NCBI GenBank assembly: GCA_029339195.1
Contig: JAPTJF010000091.1
Span: forward strand, 62,001 to 126,000
Source: Micractinium sp. NFX-FRZ
Taxonomy: Eukaryota; Chlorophyta; Trebouxiophyceae; Chlorellales; Chlorellaceae
Length of the DNA: 64,000 nt
Direction of reading: 5' to 3'
Below are positions 35,059 through 47,717 of this stretch, in pieces (within the stretch, counting starts at the first letter, position 1; each line of letters starts with the position of its first letter). The position numbers and the translations under genes are program-made. Below the pieces are notes generated by a model. It saw only the letters and a program-made list of their open reading frames with translations, did no database searches and was not told the DNA's origin.

Positions 35059-38000
35059 ATGGCGCCGACTCTTGAACAGGGGGACATTGATGTGGGGCCC
35101 AGATATGAGTGGGTACGTCGGGACGGCCTTGGGGAGGGCTGCTGTGCCGGTGCCAATTTCCACGGAAGCGCCTAGCGCGTCTAGCGCGTCCCCACCCCCT
35201 GCTCCCGCCCCGGCTTGCATCCCACAGATACGTCCCCTTGGCAAAGGGGCATACGGCGTGGCCGTTCTTATGAAGGACCGCCTCACGAGCGAGCAAGTGG
35301 CGGTAAAGTTTATACGCCGCGGAGAGCTGGTGCGTGGGCAAATTGTGTTGGGGTGGGGACCGGACGGGCAGGGGGCACACGAGACGCTGCCGTCTCCTGC
35401 TGCCGGGGCGGCCCGTGGCGGCGGGAGGACACGAGCCATAGACGGCTTTGACGGTTTACTGGCTCCCCTAATGAGGGCACACCCTGCCGCTGGGCATGCA
35501 GGTGGACAAGAATGTGGAGCGCGAGATCCAGAACCACCGGCGGCTGTCGGCGCACAGCAACATTGTCAAGTTCAGGGAGGTGCGCTGCGGGCTGCCGTGG
35601 GCAGGAATGGGAGGGTTCCTGCAGATGCAGTTTGGGACACTTCTGCTTCTGCATTTTGTTGTTCTTCAGGTTTGATTGTTCTTCAGGTGAAGCGAAGCAC
35701 TGTGCAGATGCAGGGAAGTGGGGCGCACTTCGGTACATGCCCCCCTTTGGCCTGGGCCCCTGCCGCACCCCGCCTTCTTCCTCCCGCCACCCTCCTCCGG
35801 GCCATCCTCACCAGCCCCGCCCCGCTGAGCATCGCCATGCCGCTCTCGCCCTCCATGCACACACACTGTTACTGGTCAGACAATGACAGACCTGCATGCA
35901 CGTACACCTGTTGACCATCTGTGTGCGGTTCGGGCCTTCCTTGCCAGCACCCACTTGGGCGCAGGCATGTGGCGCCTTCCAGCCCTTTTGTCATGTGCTG
36001 GGCACAGCTCATCCCTCGCCACACATCTCCCCGCTGCGCAGGTCTTCCTGACCAGCACCCACCTGGGCATCGCCATGGAGTTTGCCTCCGGGGGCACGCT
36101 GTTTGACCAGGTCATCAAGATGTCTCGCTTCAAGGAGGACATTGCGCGCTACTTCTTCCAGCAGCTTGTGTGCGGCGTGGCGTGGTGCCACAGCAGGGTG
36201 CGTGCCAGCGGGGCCCATGGCAGGGCGCCTGTTGGCAATGGGGTCCTGCCGTTACTTGATTGAGGGCAGTGGGTGTTTGACGTGCATGGGGGTGCTTTCA
36301 CGCAGCGGGGGGAGCTGTCCTTAAGGAAAGATCATGGGGCTGGGCCACCTTCAACCACCCCGCCAAGAGAACGAAGCAGGGGCAGTGGGAAGGTGGGGTG
36401 CAATGCCTGCGCCGCCGTCCGCCTGCTGCCCAGCTGGCTGCCCCCGGAAGAATGGCAGTCCTTGTGCATCTGAACATCCCGGCGCCACTCCAGCACGCTG
36501 CTCGCCCAACAGACCTCCCGTTTGGCAGTCATGCAGCACAGCATTTCCGGCAAGCAACGGGCGGCATGCAACGCGCGGCAGTCGGGCACCCCCATTCTGA
36601 CCTCACTTCCCGGCGCTGCTCCCCCGCAGGGCGTGTGCCACCGGGACCTGAAGCTGGAGAACACGCTGCTGGATGGGCGCTCCGTGCCGCGGGTCCTCAT
36701 CTGCGACTTTGGGTGAGCGCCCCCTCCCTCCCTCCCTCTTGCCTTGTTGAGCGTCGCGATGCATCGTTGTGGCAAGGGCCGTTAGCTATGCATCGGTCTG
36801 GCAATGGCCGAGAGGGCAATGTGGTATGTGCGTGTGCTGTGTCGGCCCTGCTTTGGTCACAGCATGTGTGCTGGAATTGGACTGCGTGTTTGTGTAACTG
36901 GCTGGAGGGCAGCTGCAGCGTACCGCCGCGTTAGCGCTGCGCGCCCAGCCCCACTGCCCTCATTCCCTGTGCGCCGCTCCTCCTGCTGCAGGTATAGCAA
37001 GGCACGAGGGCTGGGACGGGCGGCGTCTTTTGTGGTGTTGCCGTCGGGCCCGGCAGCACAGAGGGACGGTGACAGCAGGGGCAGCGGGGCAGATTGGCAA
37101 GGATCGTTGTCGACAGCTGGGGCAGCGGGGCAGGTTGGCAAAGCGCAATGGCAACAGCTCGGGCAGGAGGGCAGAGTTACGTGGAGAGATGAAGTCGTGG
37201 GGTCAGTGGGATTTTCTCCACTGCTTGACACGATTGTCTGCGGCTTACCCGAGCACCCGCTGCTTGCTCGTACCGCTCGCCTGCAGAACCGGGACACCGA
37301 CTCGACGCCCAAGACGACGGTGGGCACGCCCGCCTACGTGGCGCCAGAGGTGCTGTCGCGCGGCACGGTGAGCTGGCTCGTGGGCAGCAGGGTGCGGGAT
37401 CGTCGCCAGTCACTCAACTGCCTGCTTGCTTTGCTGAGCTGCTCCTTCAGCCAAGCCAGGGCCTCCTGCCCAAACTGCAGCATGCCCCGCGCCTGCCCCC
37501 TGTCACCCTGTGCGACCTTGCACCTGGCAGCAACCTGGCGCCATGGCTTCAATTCCTGCACCCCTACCACGTCTTTGAAGAACCCTTGTTCTTCACCTGG
37601 GCCCCACCTGCCTGCATCTTTGCCCTGCCCTCCCCTCCTTGCCTGCCCACCTGTGCAGTATGATGGGGAGAAGGCGGATGTGTGGTCCTGCGGGGTGGCC
37701 CTGTTCACAATGCTGGTAGGCGCCTACCCCTTCCAGGACCCAGCCAACCCGTCCAGCTGCCGCAGGACAGTGCAGGTGGGCATGCTAGGCTGCGTGCTGT
37801 GCGTGCTATGCATGCTGTGCTTGCCGCCCCGGCTGCGCAGCTTGCCGCTGCTCGTGGTTGCATGTGCGCGGCCTGGCTGGGCTTCTGTGCGCTGCCAGTG
37901 GGGAGAGGAGGCAGCAGGTGCGCATGCGCAATGCACAGTCGTGCGCAACGCCGCCTGTGTGTGCCCACTTTTCCGACCACCACGTCTCCCACCGCACCTC

Positions 38001-39200
38001 CCCATCCCGCCTGCTGCCCTGCACGGCCAGCACCGACCCTTCCCCCCGCCCGTCTCCTGCCCACGGACTCTTCACCTCAGCTTGCCATCACCCCATCCGC
38101 CCCGCCTTGTACTGTCCCTCCCCACCCCACCATACCCATGGCCCACCCTGCAGCGCATCATGGCCGTGCAATACGAGCTGCCCTCGGACGTGCCCGCTGT
38201 CCAACCAATGCACAAACACTTGGTTTCCACGCACCCTCGCCCCCTGCAGCGCATCATGGCCGTGCAATACAGCATCCCACCGCAGCTGCGCCTGTCGGAG
38301 GCGTGCGTAGACCTCATCCGCCGCATCTTTGTGCCCGACCCCGAGCAACGCATCTCGCTGGCGGAGATCCGGCAGCACCCCTGGTTCCTGGCAAACCTGC
38401 CGCGGGAGTGCCAGGTGGGGCGGGAGGGGGCGTGGGAGGGGGAGGGGTCAGGAGGGTGGGCGAGGAGGCGGCGGGGTGTGAGGGCGAAGCAGCGCGGGTG
38501 TGCGAATCCGGGCGGCCAGCAGCGGCAGAGGCAGGGGGCAGGTTGGAGGATGGGGGTGACTGCCGCCAGCAGGCGGGGGCGACGCCCGGCCGTGCAGCTC
38601 TCAGCGTCCCTCCCGAGCCGCGCCTAGCTCCGCTGCCGCCGCCACGCCCCCTCCCTTGCCTGCAGAGCATCAGCGCCGCGCTCAGATCTGTGCCACCCGC
38701 CCAGACGGAGGCCGAGATTGCGTCTGTGATCCAGGCAGCCCGCATCCCGGGGCAGCAGGTGGGTGCTTGGGGATGTGTGCAGTCTGGAGAGAGGGCGGGC
38801 ATTGGGCGGCCCCACGTGCGGCGTTGCATGCCGAGCCGTCAGTAGCGGCAGCGCATGCAGCCCCGCCTGGCCTCACACGCCGGCCTGCCCGCCGGCCCGC
38901 CGGCTCTCCTCACTCATTTCTGCCAGCATTCCCAACCACTCCCCACTCAACACCACTCCCCAACCCGACGCCTTCCCCGCCAACCTCGTCCCCTCAACAC
39001 GACTTGACCCGCCTCGGCTCGACTTCCATTCCAGCTGACCCTCACAGCCTGTGGTCCTGTCCCTCCCCATCCTGCCCCGGCAGTGCGGCCGCAACGGCAG
39101 CGCCGACAGCAACGGCAGCGGGGGGCTGGGCCTGTCTGGGGAGATCCGCATGGAGGAGGCTGTGGTGGACATGATGGATGACGACAACTTCCTGGAGTGA
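35059..39200 (+). CDS. SnRK2-type Ser/Thr protein kinase (SnRK2-2), 11 exons
   Basis: Paralogue of SnRK2-1, predicted 351 aa. Exons: 35059-35112, 35228-35329, 35502-35579, 36042-36197, 36630-36712, 36992-37001, 37287-37367, 37659-37775, 38250-38414, 38666-38758, 39084-39200; phases all close. Motifs: [30 protein letters not shown], the 10-nt YSK microexon, [24 protein letters not shown] and [12 protein letters not shown]. The tail is acidic ([15 protein letters not shown]). Unlike SnRK2-1 it keeps both adjacent Thr residues before VGTP. An upstream duplicate acceptor at 38151 would add 32 residues in frame. The microexon donor reads AAG-GCACGA (GC). The stop is 295 nt after the DNase II gene's via a short intergenic gap; kinase B converges from downstream. 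Confidence 0.93.
35935..36080 (+). repeat. Echo of exon 4 start (SnRK2-2)
   Basis: CTTCCT...CCAGCACCCAC..GGGC around 35936-35970 repeats the beginning of the exon at 36042, 108 bp apart. It reads [11 protein letters not shown] against [11 protein letters not shown] and the frame between is open. The AG just before the echo has become GG, so the echo looks like a decayed splice site. Confidence 0.82.
36992..37001 (+). other. 10-nt microexon of SnRK2-2
   Basis: GTATAGCAAG after CTGCTGCAG, followed by GCACGA. It gives Gly-Tyr-Ser-Lys between CDFG and the next exon, matching the SnRK2-1 microexon. A longer exon ending at a GT near 37035 is possible but would break the conserved loop length. Confidence 0.75.
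38151..38275 (+). repeat. Duplicated 3' splice site and exon start (SnRK2-2)
   Basis: CAG-CGCATCATGGCCGTGCAA occurs at 38151 and 38247, 96 bp (32 codons) apart. The first copy continues with codons for ELPSDVP, as in SnRK2-1; the second with [12 protein letters not shown]. The frame between them has no stop. Confidence 0.92.
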
Positions 39201-39432
39201 GGGCGCCCACCTTCCGCCCGGCTTCCCCGCAGCTTCCACCTGACTTCCCGCAGCTGCCTAGCGTCCTCCTGGCTTCCCGAAGCGTGCCACCCATGTTTTT
39301 CCAAGGCGCTTCAGCCTGGCAGGCTTCCTTCATTTATCCTACCCTCAGCGGCTGGTCCAGAGAGGCTGGCCCTGAGGACTGGCCTCCCTCCTCCTCCTGA
39401 GAGCCTGCCAGATCCGGATTCCCATGCCGCCC

Positions 39433-39503
39433 GCAGCACCTGTGGCAGGAGTGGCGCAGCACCTGTGGCAGGAGTGGCGCAGCACCTGTGGCAGGAGTGG
39501 CGC
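39433..39503. repeat. 23-bp tandem repeat, three copies
   Basis: GCAGCACCTGTGGCAGGAGT plus GGC recurs at 39433, 39456 and 39479, essentially identical. About 230 nt past the SnRK2-2 stop. Confidence 0.9.
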
Positions 39504-40492
39504 ATGAGTATTGAGTGTGCAACTTGCCAGGCACTTTCATGACACATTTGAGCAGCACTGATTGCGTGCGCAGCCGCTCGTCACGCCGGCCAGGCTGGCC
39601 AGCACAGCGGGCGGCGGCAAGCAGGCGGCCCCGCCGCCCTGGCGGCACGGCCCGCCCGCCCCCCACCTATGCAATTACGCCCCTTCTCCCCACCCGTCCT
39701 CGACGCATCCTTCCACCCCAAGGCGCTCAAATTAACCGATCTGGAGCGACCACTGTGCAATAATATAACAAGTATACTCGAGCTACGCTGGGCATCTTTT
39801 GCCCTGCCTGCACCTCCCCATCCGCCGCCACCAGGCGCCCCTCGTTTCACCGGCCCCGCTGCGGCCCCCGCACCCCCCTACCACCCTCACCTCCACCGCA
39901 CCTCTGCTATACCCCCTTCCTCCTCCCCTCTGCCTTCGTGCATGACACAGCACTGCGCTCCTTGTTCGTGCCCCCACTCTGGAACGACACATGTGTTTAC
40001 AAAACAACGCCAGCGCACGGCAATGCCCAGCTGCGTGGGTCGCTGGCACGGCAGCGCACTGCGGGGTGGCGCAGCTGCGGAGCAGAGCAGAGCAGAGCAG
40101 GGGCGCGGCCCAGGTGTGCAGGGGTGTTGCGGGCTGAGGGGGAGGGGAGGGGAGGTACACAGGGGGTGCAGGCTGACAGGCGGCCAGGTCACGGCGAGGC
40201 GAGGGCAGGGCGGCATGAAATGATCGAGGACGGGGCCCGGCTGTGCAGGCTGGTTGAGTTGGATGGGGGCACCCGCGGGTGTTTGGAGGACGTTGGGGCA
40301 GAGCGGGGCAGGCTGGCAAGTTGATGGAGCTGGCGCCTCGGCAGAGAGGAGCAGGGCGGGGCAGGGCAGGTGGCGGGACACAGAGCGTGCATGCGCGGGC
40401 GGGAGGCAGGCGGAGGCAAGAGGGGCGCGGCATGGGGCGAGGTGGAGGGGGCCGGCGGGATGCGTGCGTCAGTTCAAGGGCGGGTAAGGTCA

Positions 40493-40507
40493 GGGGGGGG
40501 GGGGGGG
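40493..40507. repeat. Poly-G run (15 G)
   Basis: Fifteen consecutive G on the plus strand, within a G-rich stretch of ~150 bases. Such runs can form G-quadruplex or be sequencing-sensitive. Confidence 0.9.
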
Positions 40508-40810
40508 CAGGCGAGGGAGCGGGGCAGTTGCTAGTCAAGAAGAGAGGAGCCGGGGGGTGGCCCGGGAGGAGGGCATGCGAGGATGGGCTGGAGTTGACAT
40601 GCAGCTCCTCAAGAGGGACGACACGCCACCACGGGTCGCGTGTGGGCGCCCAGGTGGTGCAGTCCTCACCAGGAGGTACGAGACGCTGCTGAGCAGCGGG
40701 TGCCACGACCACTGCTGCTCAGCACAAAGGCAGGCCGGCGGCGTCGCAGCGGTGCCAAGCAAGTGCCACGTGTGCCGCCAGGCTGGCGCGCACAGTCAGC
40801 ATGGGCGGGC

Positions 40811-43800
40811 CTACTGGGAGCGGACCGACGCCTCGGCAAGCTTGCTGCAGGCAGGAGGGGTGGGGCGGGACACGCGTGTGTGAGGCTGGTGCTTGCTGCG
40901 CTTCGCGTTTGGACGGGTGCAGGCAAGCGTGAGTGAGCACACGAGATGTCGCACCCAGCGCACAGCGCATGGCACATGGCGCCATGGCGCGAGGCACATG
41001 GCAACCACCCGGCCCCACCAGGCAGCCCCAAAAAGGCACCCAGGGCGCCTCCTGATGCCAGCACAGGGAGAGGAAGAGGAAGAAGGGTGCCCCCCTGTGC
41101 AAGCCCACACCGCAGACCCCCACCCCCCCGCTATCAGCACATGTACAGCAAGAGGTCAGCACGCACCAGCCCAGCGGCACGCCCTGGACTTCCCAGCCCC
41201 CTTCCCCCACCCCCTCCCCCCGCCCCCCTCCCTCCTCACCGCAGGTCACGGATGATGTCCTCAAACTGCGGCCGGTCCTCCGGGTCCTGCGCCCAGCAGC
41301 GGGTGATGAGCTCGCAGAAGCCCTCCAGGTTTGGCCCAAACGCCGCGTTGTCGGCGGGCGTGCCCGGCAGCTTGTCGGCGTCGGGGAAGGGCAGCCGCTT
41401 GCCGCCCAGCACCTGCGCCACCACCGTCCAGGGGGACTGCTTCTGCCAGGGGATGCTCCACGTCAGCAGCTCCCACATGACCACCCCAAAGCTGCGGGGA
41501 GTAAGAAAGGGTAACAGAGGGGGAGGTGAGAGGAGGGGAGGGGAGGAGGGGAGGGGCTGGGTCAGCTCCAGGGTTGAGAGAGACACCGGAAAGGGGCGGC
41601 GGGCAGCGGGCGTGGGAGGAGGAGCAGCAGCCGGGGCACAGGCATGCGTGTGTATGATGGCCAGTGCTGTTGACGGCAGGTGGGGGCATAGTGTTGCATG
41701 GCCCACCTGAACACGTCGCCTGCCGTGGTGGCGGGCTTGCCGGCAATGACCTCCGGGGCCTGCGGGGGGCAGGGGGTGGGGGAGAGGTGAGGGAGGCGGG
41801 GGCAGGTGGGCGGGGTTGCTGGGGAGCACGGCATTGCCACAGCAGCGCCAGCACTGCACTGCAACAACTGGCTGTGCTGCCGGCCCTGTGCTGCGGTCCA
41901 GCGGTGCACGGGCAGGCCTCCGCCAGCGGCAAGGTCTGTACGTGTGTTTGCTGGCGTGCTCACCAGCCACTTGGGGTTGGCGCCCGCCATGGTGCCCGTC
42001 TTGGCGTTCTGGCCGTCCACGTCGATGATCTTGGAGAGGTTAAAGTCGGCAATCTGTTGCAGCAGGGCGGGGAGGGGAGGGGACGCCGGGGTGAGGACGG
42101 CAGGGAGAAGGCAGATGGGGGGTGCAGATGGGGGGGAGGGGGCACAACCGGGGTGAGGACGGCAGGGAGGGGTGGTCGGCGGGGTGAAGGCACAGAGGTG
42201 CAGATTGGTGAGGAGAGCACGACAGCAGGTGTTGGTTGGTTGGTTGGTGACGGCTGGGGTTGGCTAGTCTCCACGAGGGAGGGAGTGTGTGCCAGGCACC
42301 GCCTGCTGATGCCGCCTGGTGGGCGCTCACCCCCAACCGGGCGATGGCAGAGGGTCTGTCCACACACACGCGCGCATACGTTGGCAGAGGGTACATGCGC
42401 CCCCACACACGCGCATGCAGGCACACAGGCAAGGTGCCGCACACCTTGACCCGCCAGGTGCTGTCCACCAGCAGGTTGGGGCTCTTCAAGTCGCGGTGGA
42501 TGATGCCCTTGCGGTGCAGGTACAGCATGCCCTTGGCGGCATCCAGCGCCTGTGGGGGCGAGGGGGCGAGCGAAGGCGTGGGGCGGGGTGAGCTGGCGGG
42601 CGGGAGCAACGGCTCAGCAACCCTTTTGGAAAAGTCAACCGCGGGACGAGGCGAGGGCACAGCAGGCAGCCGCAGGCGGCAGCGGCAGCTAGGCTGGTGG
42701 GTCGGCGGGATGGCGCCTTGGGCTCTGGCAAGTGGAGACAAAGGACTGCACGGCCAGAGGCCGGCAGCAGCAGGCTCAGCCATGGGGGCAGTGCGGCTGG
42801 GGCGGAAGATGATGCAGAAGGGAGCGCAGGAGGGAGCGCAGGAGGGGGCGCAGCCGTGGCACGCGGGCGGGGCCGTGGCGGGCGGGCCCACTCACCAGGG
42901 AGAGGCGTCGGGCCCATGTGAGGAGCGAGGCCTGCTTGGGGTTGGTGGCAGCGGCCCTCAGGACATCCACCAGGCCTCCCTTGCCGCAGTACTCTTCAAG
43001 CACAGGTGGAAGGGGGGGCGGGGGTGGCAGGGGGTCCAGGGGCGCAAGTGTGGGTCAGGCACGGGCTGCAGCAATCTCAGTTTTGTGTGGGGTGGTGGGA
43101 GGGGATGGGGCGGGTGTAGGGCCAGAGGGCAGTGCTCATTACAGCCGCGGGCGGTAACAAAGCCGGCGGCTGCCGGTGAGGAGGTCGGGAGGTGCGGGGG
43201 ATGGCGGGCGGAGGGCTAGAGCAGGCATCAGCAGCGCAGGGAGCAGGGGAAACGGCCGGGCACTGACAGCGCCAGCTTGGCAGGCCGGTGAGGTGAGCCA
43301 CAAGACGGGCGCCGGGTGCCCCTGCCTGCCCCCTTGCCGCCCCACCTGCCACCCATCCCCACCCACCTGTGACCATTGCGGGCGGGCAGGCGCTGACGCC
43401 CATGAACTGCACAATGTTGGGGTGGCGCATGGCGGCCATGAGGGCGCACTCCTGCGGGGGGTGGCAAGGGGAAGTTGCAGGGCAGAACCGGGCGAGGGTG
43501 ATGGGCGCTGCATGGGAGGGCGGTGCTTGGCGGCGCAAGTGGGCGGGCTTGATGGTGGTGGGCGCGGCCCGGCTGGGCAACCGCACCGCACCGCCTGGAC
43601 TCTTTCCAGTTCAATTCAATTGGAAGGCAGCTGGCGGGGTTGCCGCTGCCGCAGCTGTCTCATCAAGCCCCGCCCCCCGCGCCCGGCCCTCCACCCACCT
43701 TTTGCAGGTTGTGGAGCACGGGGGAGGAGAGGGTGAGGGCTGCGTCTGGTCCCGCCACCTTTTGTATGTCCTGCAGGCTCAGCAGCAGCTTGACCGCCAC

Positions 43801-46800
43801 CAGGGTCTCGTTCCACTTGGCCAGGTAGACCTGCGGGCGGGGGGGCAGCGGGGGCGGGGGGCAGGGGAGGGTGTGGGCAGGCAGCCGTAGAGGGGAAGGG
43901 GAGGGGGTGGGCAGGCAGCCGTAGGGAAGAAGGGGAGGCAGCAGGCGGGCAGGGGAGGGGGTGGGCAGGAGTGATCAGGGCTGGCGAGGGGAGGTGGCCA
44001 GTGTACGGGGAGGAGGGAGGGCGTGTGGTGGCCAGTACCCATGCAGTGCAACGTCTGCAGGCAGCGGGGTTCACCTTGCCGAAGCTGCCCTGCATCTGCA
44101 TCCGACGCCACAAATGAAACTCAAGCACCGGGGTGGCCAAACCCCCATATGTGTACAGCCCATACAGGCAGCGGGGCTCACCTTGCCGAAGCTGCCCTCC
44201 CCGATGGGGCGCTGGATCATGAGGTCGTCATAATCAATCTCCCTGCACGATGACACGGCACAGCGCGGCACAGCATGGCTCAGCATGGGCCCAATGCGGC
44301 ACGGGGCGCGAGTAAGCATGGGGTGTCGTCGCAGTCGATCACTTGCACAGCATCGCACTTGCCACGTTGCACACCACCCCACCGCCTCACCCAGCAGGGC
44401 TTGGGTGCCCACCCCCACTGCTCCCCTGAGCAGCTGCATGGCCACCCGTGGGCAGGCCCTGGCCCCGCCTGCCGGCACCCCCACAATTGCCGGGCCCACC
44501 CCGGCTTCCCCAGGCCCCCAGAGTGTCGCATCACATGCCGCAAGGGAGGGCAGCAGCAGCCTCCCTTCCTCCCCCCCCCAGCCCAGCCCAGCCCACCATG
44601 GTTTGATGTCCACCATGGTGCTCCTGCGTGACAGCGTGGTGGCCCCCGTGGACAGCCCCAGGCTGCCAAACGACATCTTGTCGCTCGCGCCCGAAAACGC
44701 CTTGTCCATGGGCGTGGGTGGCGTGCTGCCGCCGTCCCGCTGCGTGGAGGGCTGCGACAGCTGGCTCTTGAGGTGTGTGTTCACCCAGTTGAGGAGGGGG
44801 TCGGTGACCAGCAGGCCGCTGCTGCCGTGGCTGCACACGGGTGGGGTGGGGTGACAGGGCGGCGGCATGGGGCGGTGGGGTGTGGATGAGCGGGCGTGGG
44901 CGAGGGGCGGGAGCAAGGGGCGAGCGGAGGGAACAAAGCGGCGAGGGGAGCAAGAGGCGAGGGGTGGCAGGGGAGGGGGGAGAGGGGAGGTCGCCCCGAG
45001 ATAGATGGATGTGTCGGCTGCTGCCGTGCAAGCGGCCACAAGTGGAGGCCAGGCGGCGGCTGGTTGAAACAAGAGTGCCGGCGACGGCATGCGCAGCGCA
45101 TGCGCCTGCCGCGCCTCCTGGCGACCCCACGGTACCAGACCCTCCGCCAGCCCCCCGCTTCCCACCCCGCCACTCCCACCTGTTGCCGCTGTTGTTGCTG
45201 CCCGTCCCGTTTTCGTCGCCCGACCCGGAGCCAAGCTGTGAGCGTCCCGACCCCACCGGCGGCGCGGGCACGCCCTCTGGGATAGTGGGCGGGCTGGGCG
45301 CGCGCGGCCCGCTGTGCTTGGGCGACATCTGCTGCCCGCTGCCCGCGGGGGTGATCCACCAGGAGGGCGTGCCCAGCGCGTTCCTGGGCTGGATGGCGGG
45401 CACGGGGGCGGGCTCGCTGCCGGCGGCGGCGGCGGCTTGGCCTGCAGAGCAGGCACACCCCCCGGCACAGCTGCCTGTTGTTGTGTGGTGCATGTGATGC
45501 GGGCGGTAGATCTGGCCGTCCAGTTCGCTGCTGGCGCAGGCAGCCGCCTTCATCTGGGCAAGCAGCGCAGCTGTGCTGCTCTTGCGCGGGCCCAGCGCAG
45601 CGGCAGAGGCAGCCGGGGGGGTCCCGACTGGGCTGCCGTGCGGGCTGGCATGCGGCAGCGACATGCCTGGCGGCGTGGCGGGCCGGGGCGCGGCGGCGCC
45701 GCTCGCAAAAGGGGAGGGCTTCAAGGGGGCGGCGCTGGCATGTGGCAGCGCGCACAGCGGGCTGACACACGGGAATGGCGAGGCATGGGGTGATGGCTGG
45801 GGGGTGCCACGCGGGGTGGCCCGCTGGGCGGCTGCACGCTCAGCCCCCACCCCAGTCACGTGCCCACACTCACGCTCACCTCCGTACCCATACGCGGGGC
45901 GCTCGCGCTCCGCCTGCTGCGGCGGCGCCACGGGCGTCGGGCTGACGCGCGCAGGCGGCGGCGGTGGCTGCGGCGTGGGCACCGCAGACGCCGGCTGCGA
46001 CGAGCCGCCGGCCGGCTCCAGGCCGCTTCGCCGCGGCTGCATGACTGGTATGGTCTCCATCTCAGAAGGGAGGCCACGCAAGAAGGGCTGGGCGCCGTCC
46101 TGGCGCTGCGCCGTCTCCACCTGTGCCTGCCACTTGGGGTAGCCAAACGCTCCCTCAATCGCCTGCGGGGCAGCCTGCCGCGTGGGCGTGCTCGCCCCGT
46201 GCGCCGCCGCCGCCTGCGGCTGCGGCGACACGCGCGGCTGCGGCTGCGGCGACACGCGCGGCACCCCGGCTGCCGACCCGTTCATCTGCCCGGGCTTCAG
46301 ATAAGTGTCCACAGGCTGCCCGGGCATGGGGCCGCCTGGCAGGTTGAACAGCTTTGCCCCCGACTGCTTGTTCACCGCAGCACGCATCTGGTCCGCTGTG
46401 GCAGTGCTGCCCTTGGCGGCCGCAACGTCAATCGCCGACTTGCCCTCGGCATTCTTTAGCAGGGGGTCGGCGCCACTGACAAGGGAAATGGCAGGACGGG
46501 AGGGAGGAGGGAGCATGGTGAGCAGGTTGGGAGGGGATGTAGTAGTGTGATGAGGCAGGGCAGGTGGGGGAGGGAGTGTGGAGAGGCAGGGCAGGAGGCA
46601 TGCGAGGGGGAGCAGAACAGCAAAATGCATTGGCCATGCACCGGGCGGTCTGCTACCTGCCCACACGCGTGCATTGACATGCAGGCAGGCAGGCACGCAC
46701 TGGGCTGCCTACACAAGCGCCTCCTTGCACGCACGCACTAGGCTGCCTACATGCCCTTTCCCTTGCACGCATGCACTCAACTGCCTACATGCCCTCCCCC

Positions 46801-47717
46801 TTGCACGCACGCACTAAGCTGCCTACGCACCCTCCCCCTTGCACGCGTGCACTCGAATGGCTACGTACCCTCCCCCTTGCATGCAGGCGCCCAGCTGCCC
46901 GTATGTGCACCCCTTGCACGCATTCAAGCACCGCACCCCAGCGCCTGTCTCACCCTTCCAGCAGTGCCCCCACGCACTGCCCCGACGAGTGTGCAGCGGC
47001 TGCATGCAGCGGCGAACCGCGCAGCTTGGTCACGGCATTTGCGTCCGCCCCGGCCCGGAGCAGCACCTGCGGGATTGGCGGCGTGGCATGTGTGTGGAGT
47101 CAGGTGCAAGGAGCGAGGCGCCACGTGCAGCCAAGCACTGGGCAATGCCGCCCCGAGCATGCAACGCAGGCATTTGCCCTACCCAAACAGACAGTGCACA
47201 CGCGCTGCTGTATGTGCCCAGGTAACTCGTGGCACAGTGCTGCCGGTGGGCACGCACCCGCACACACTCCACTTGATCATGGCCTGCTGCCGCGTGGAGA
47301 AGCGTGCCGCGCCCGCCTTGGCGGTCGAGCGCCGATGCATTGCCCCCCAGCTCCAGCCAGCGCTGCAGCTGCCGTGCTTGGCCTGCGGGCAGCATGGGCA
47401 ACGGCAGGACGGCAACAGAGGTGTCGGGATGGTAGCCGGGGCGAGCCATGAGTGGAGTGGATGACAGTCGGGGCAGGACAACAGCCCAGGAGTGCGCAGC
47501 GCACGTGCAGGTGTGCACAAGCAACGGCGGCGCCTTGCGCCGGTGGCGGCGGCAGCTGGCTCTGCTGAACGTCGAGGCAGTGCCCGACGCTTCGGCGGCG
47601 TGAAACCAGGCCGGTGCAGCTCTGAGATGTGCTTGTAGCGGCTGCAGCGCACTTGCCTGCAGCGGCTAGCTGCCATGGGTCGTGCTGCTGCTCCTCCTTG
47701 CTGCCGCCGCAGCCCAT
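40811..47717 (-). CDS. Ankyrin-repeat TKL (Raf-like) protein kinase B
   Basis: Exon 1 (47657-47717) encodes MGCGGSKEEQQHDPWQLAAA: Gly2 and Cys3 suit N-myristoylation plus palmitoylation, so plasma-membrane attachment is likely. Its donor is GC (CAG-GCAAGT). Ankyrin exons follow (GRGTLLHAAAGHDQVECV; LLRAGADANAVTKLRGSPLH; SGADPLLKNAEGKSAIDVA), then a long Pro/Ser/Ala-rich linker. Kinase motifs: STMVDIKPW, GEGSFGK, VAVKLLLSL, MRHPNIVQFMGV, IIHRDLKSPNLL, ADFNLSK (DFN), NPKWL-APEV, SFGVVMWELLTW and CWAQDPEDRPQFEDII. The last exon (40811-40844) gives RKLAEASVRSQ after an intron at 40845-41239. Without it the protein would stop at IIRDLR. Head-to-tail neighbour of kinase C. Function inferred from family only. 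Confidence 0.87.
44058..44198 (-). repeat. Duplicated exon end and 5' splice site (kinase B Gly-loop exon)
   Basis: A 34-bp segment (end of the GSFGK exon plus GTGA donor) occurs at 44165-44198 and again at 44058-44091, one mismatch, 107 bp apart. The true donor is the 44165 copy. Using the other would read on and shift the frame. Confidence 0.88.
46705..46930. repeat. 38-bp minisatellite in a kinase B intron
   Basis: CTGCCTAC (or a variant) recurs at 46705, 46743, 46781, 46819 and about 46857, period 38 bp, with degenerate copies to about 46930. Core includes CCCTTGCACGCA. It sits between two ankyrin exons. Confidence 0.85.

Larger units (their letters stand above)
39201..40810. other. Convergent intergenic region
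   Basis: Lies between the stops of SnRK2-2 (plus) and kinase B (minus), so mostly 3' UTRs and spacer. It contains a 23-bp triple repeat and a 15-base G run. Long open frames on both strands here are Pro/Arg-rich, show no family features and look like composition artefacts. Confidence 0.6.

Noticed and set aside
38154..38249. Treating the first RIMAVQY copy as part of the constitutive exon of SnRK2-2
   Set aside because: The paralogue and plant SnRK2s have no 32-residue insert here; kept only as an alternative isoform.
39783..40712. Long minus-strand open frame (about 309 codons) between SnRK2-2 and kinase B
   Set aside because: Pro/Ala/Cys/Arg-rich composition, no recognisable motif, no homology to neighbours; GC-rich DNA yields such frames by chance.
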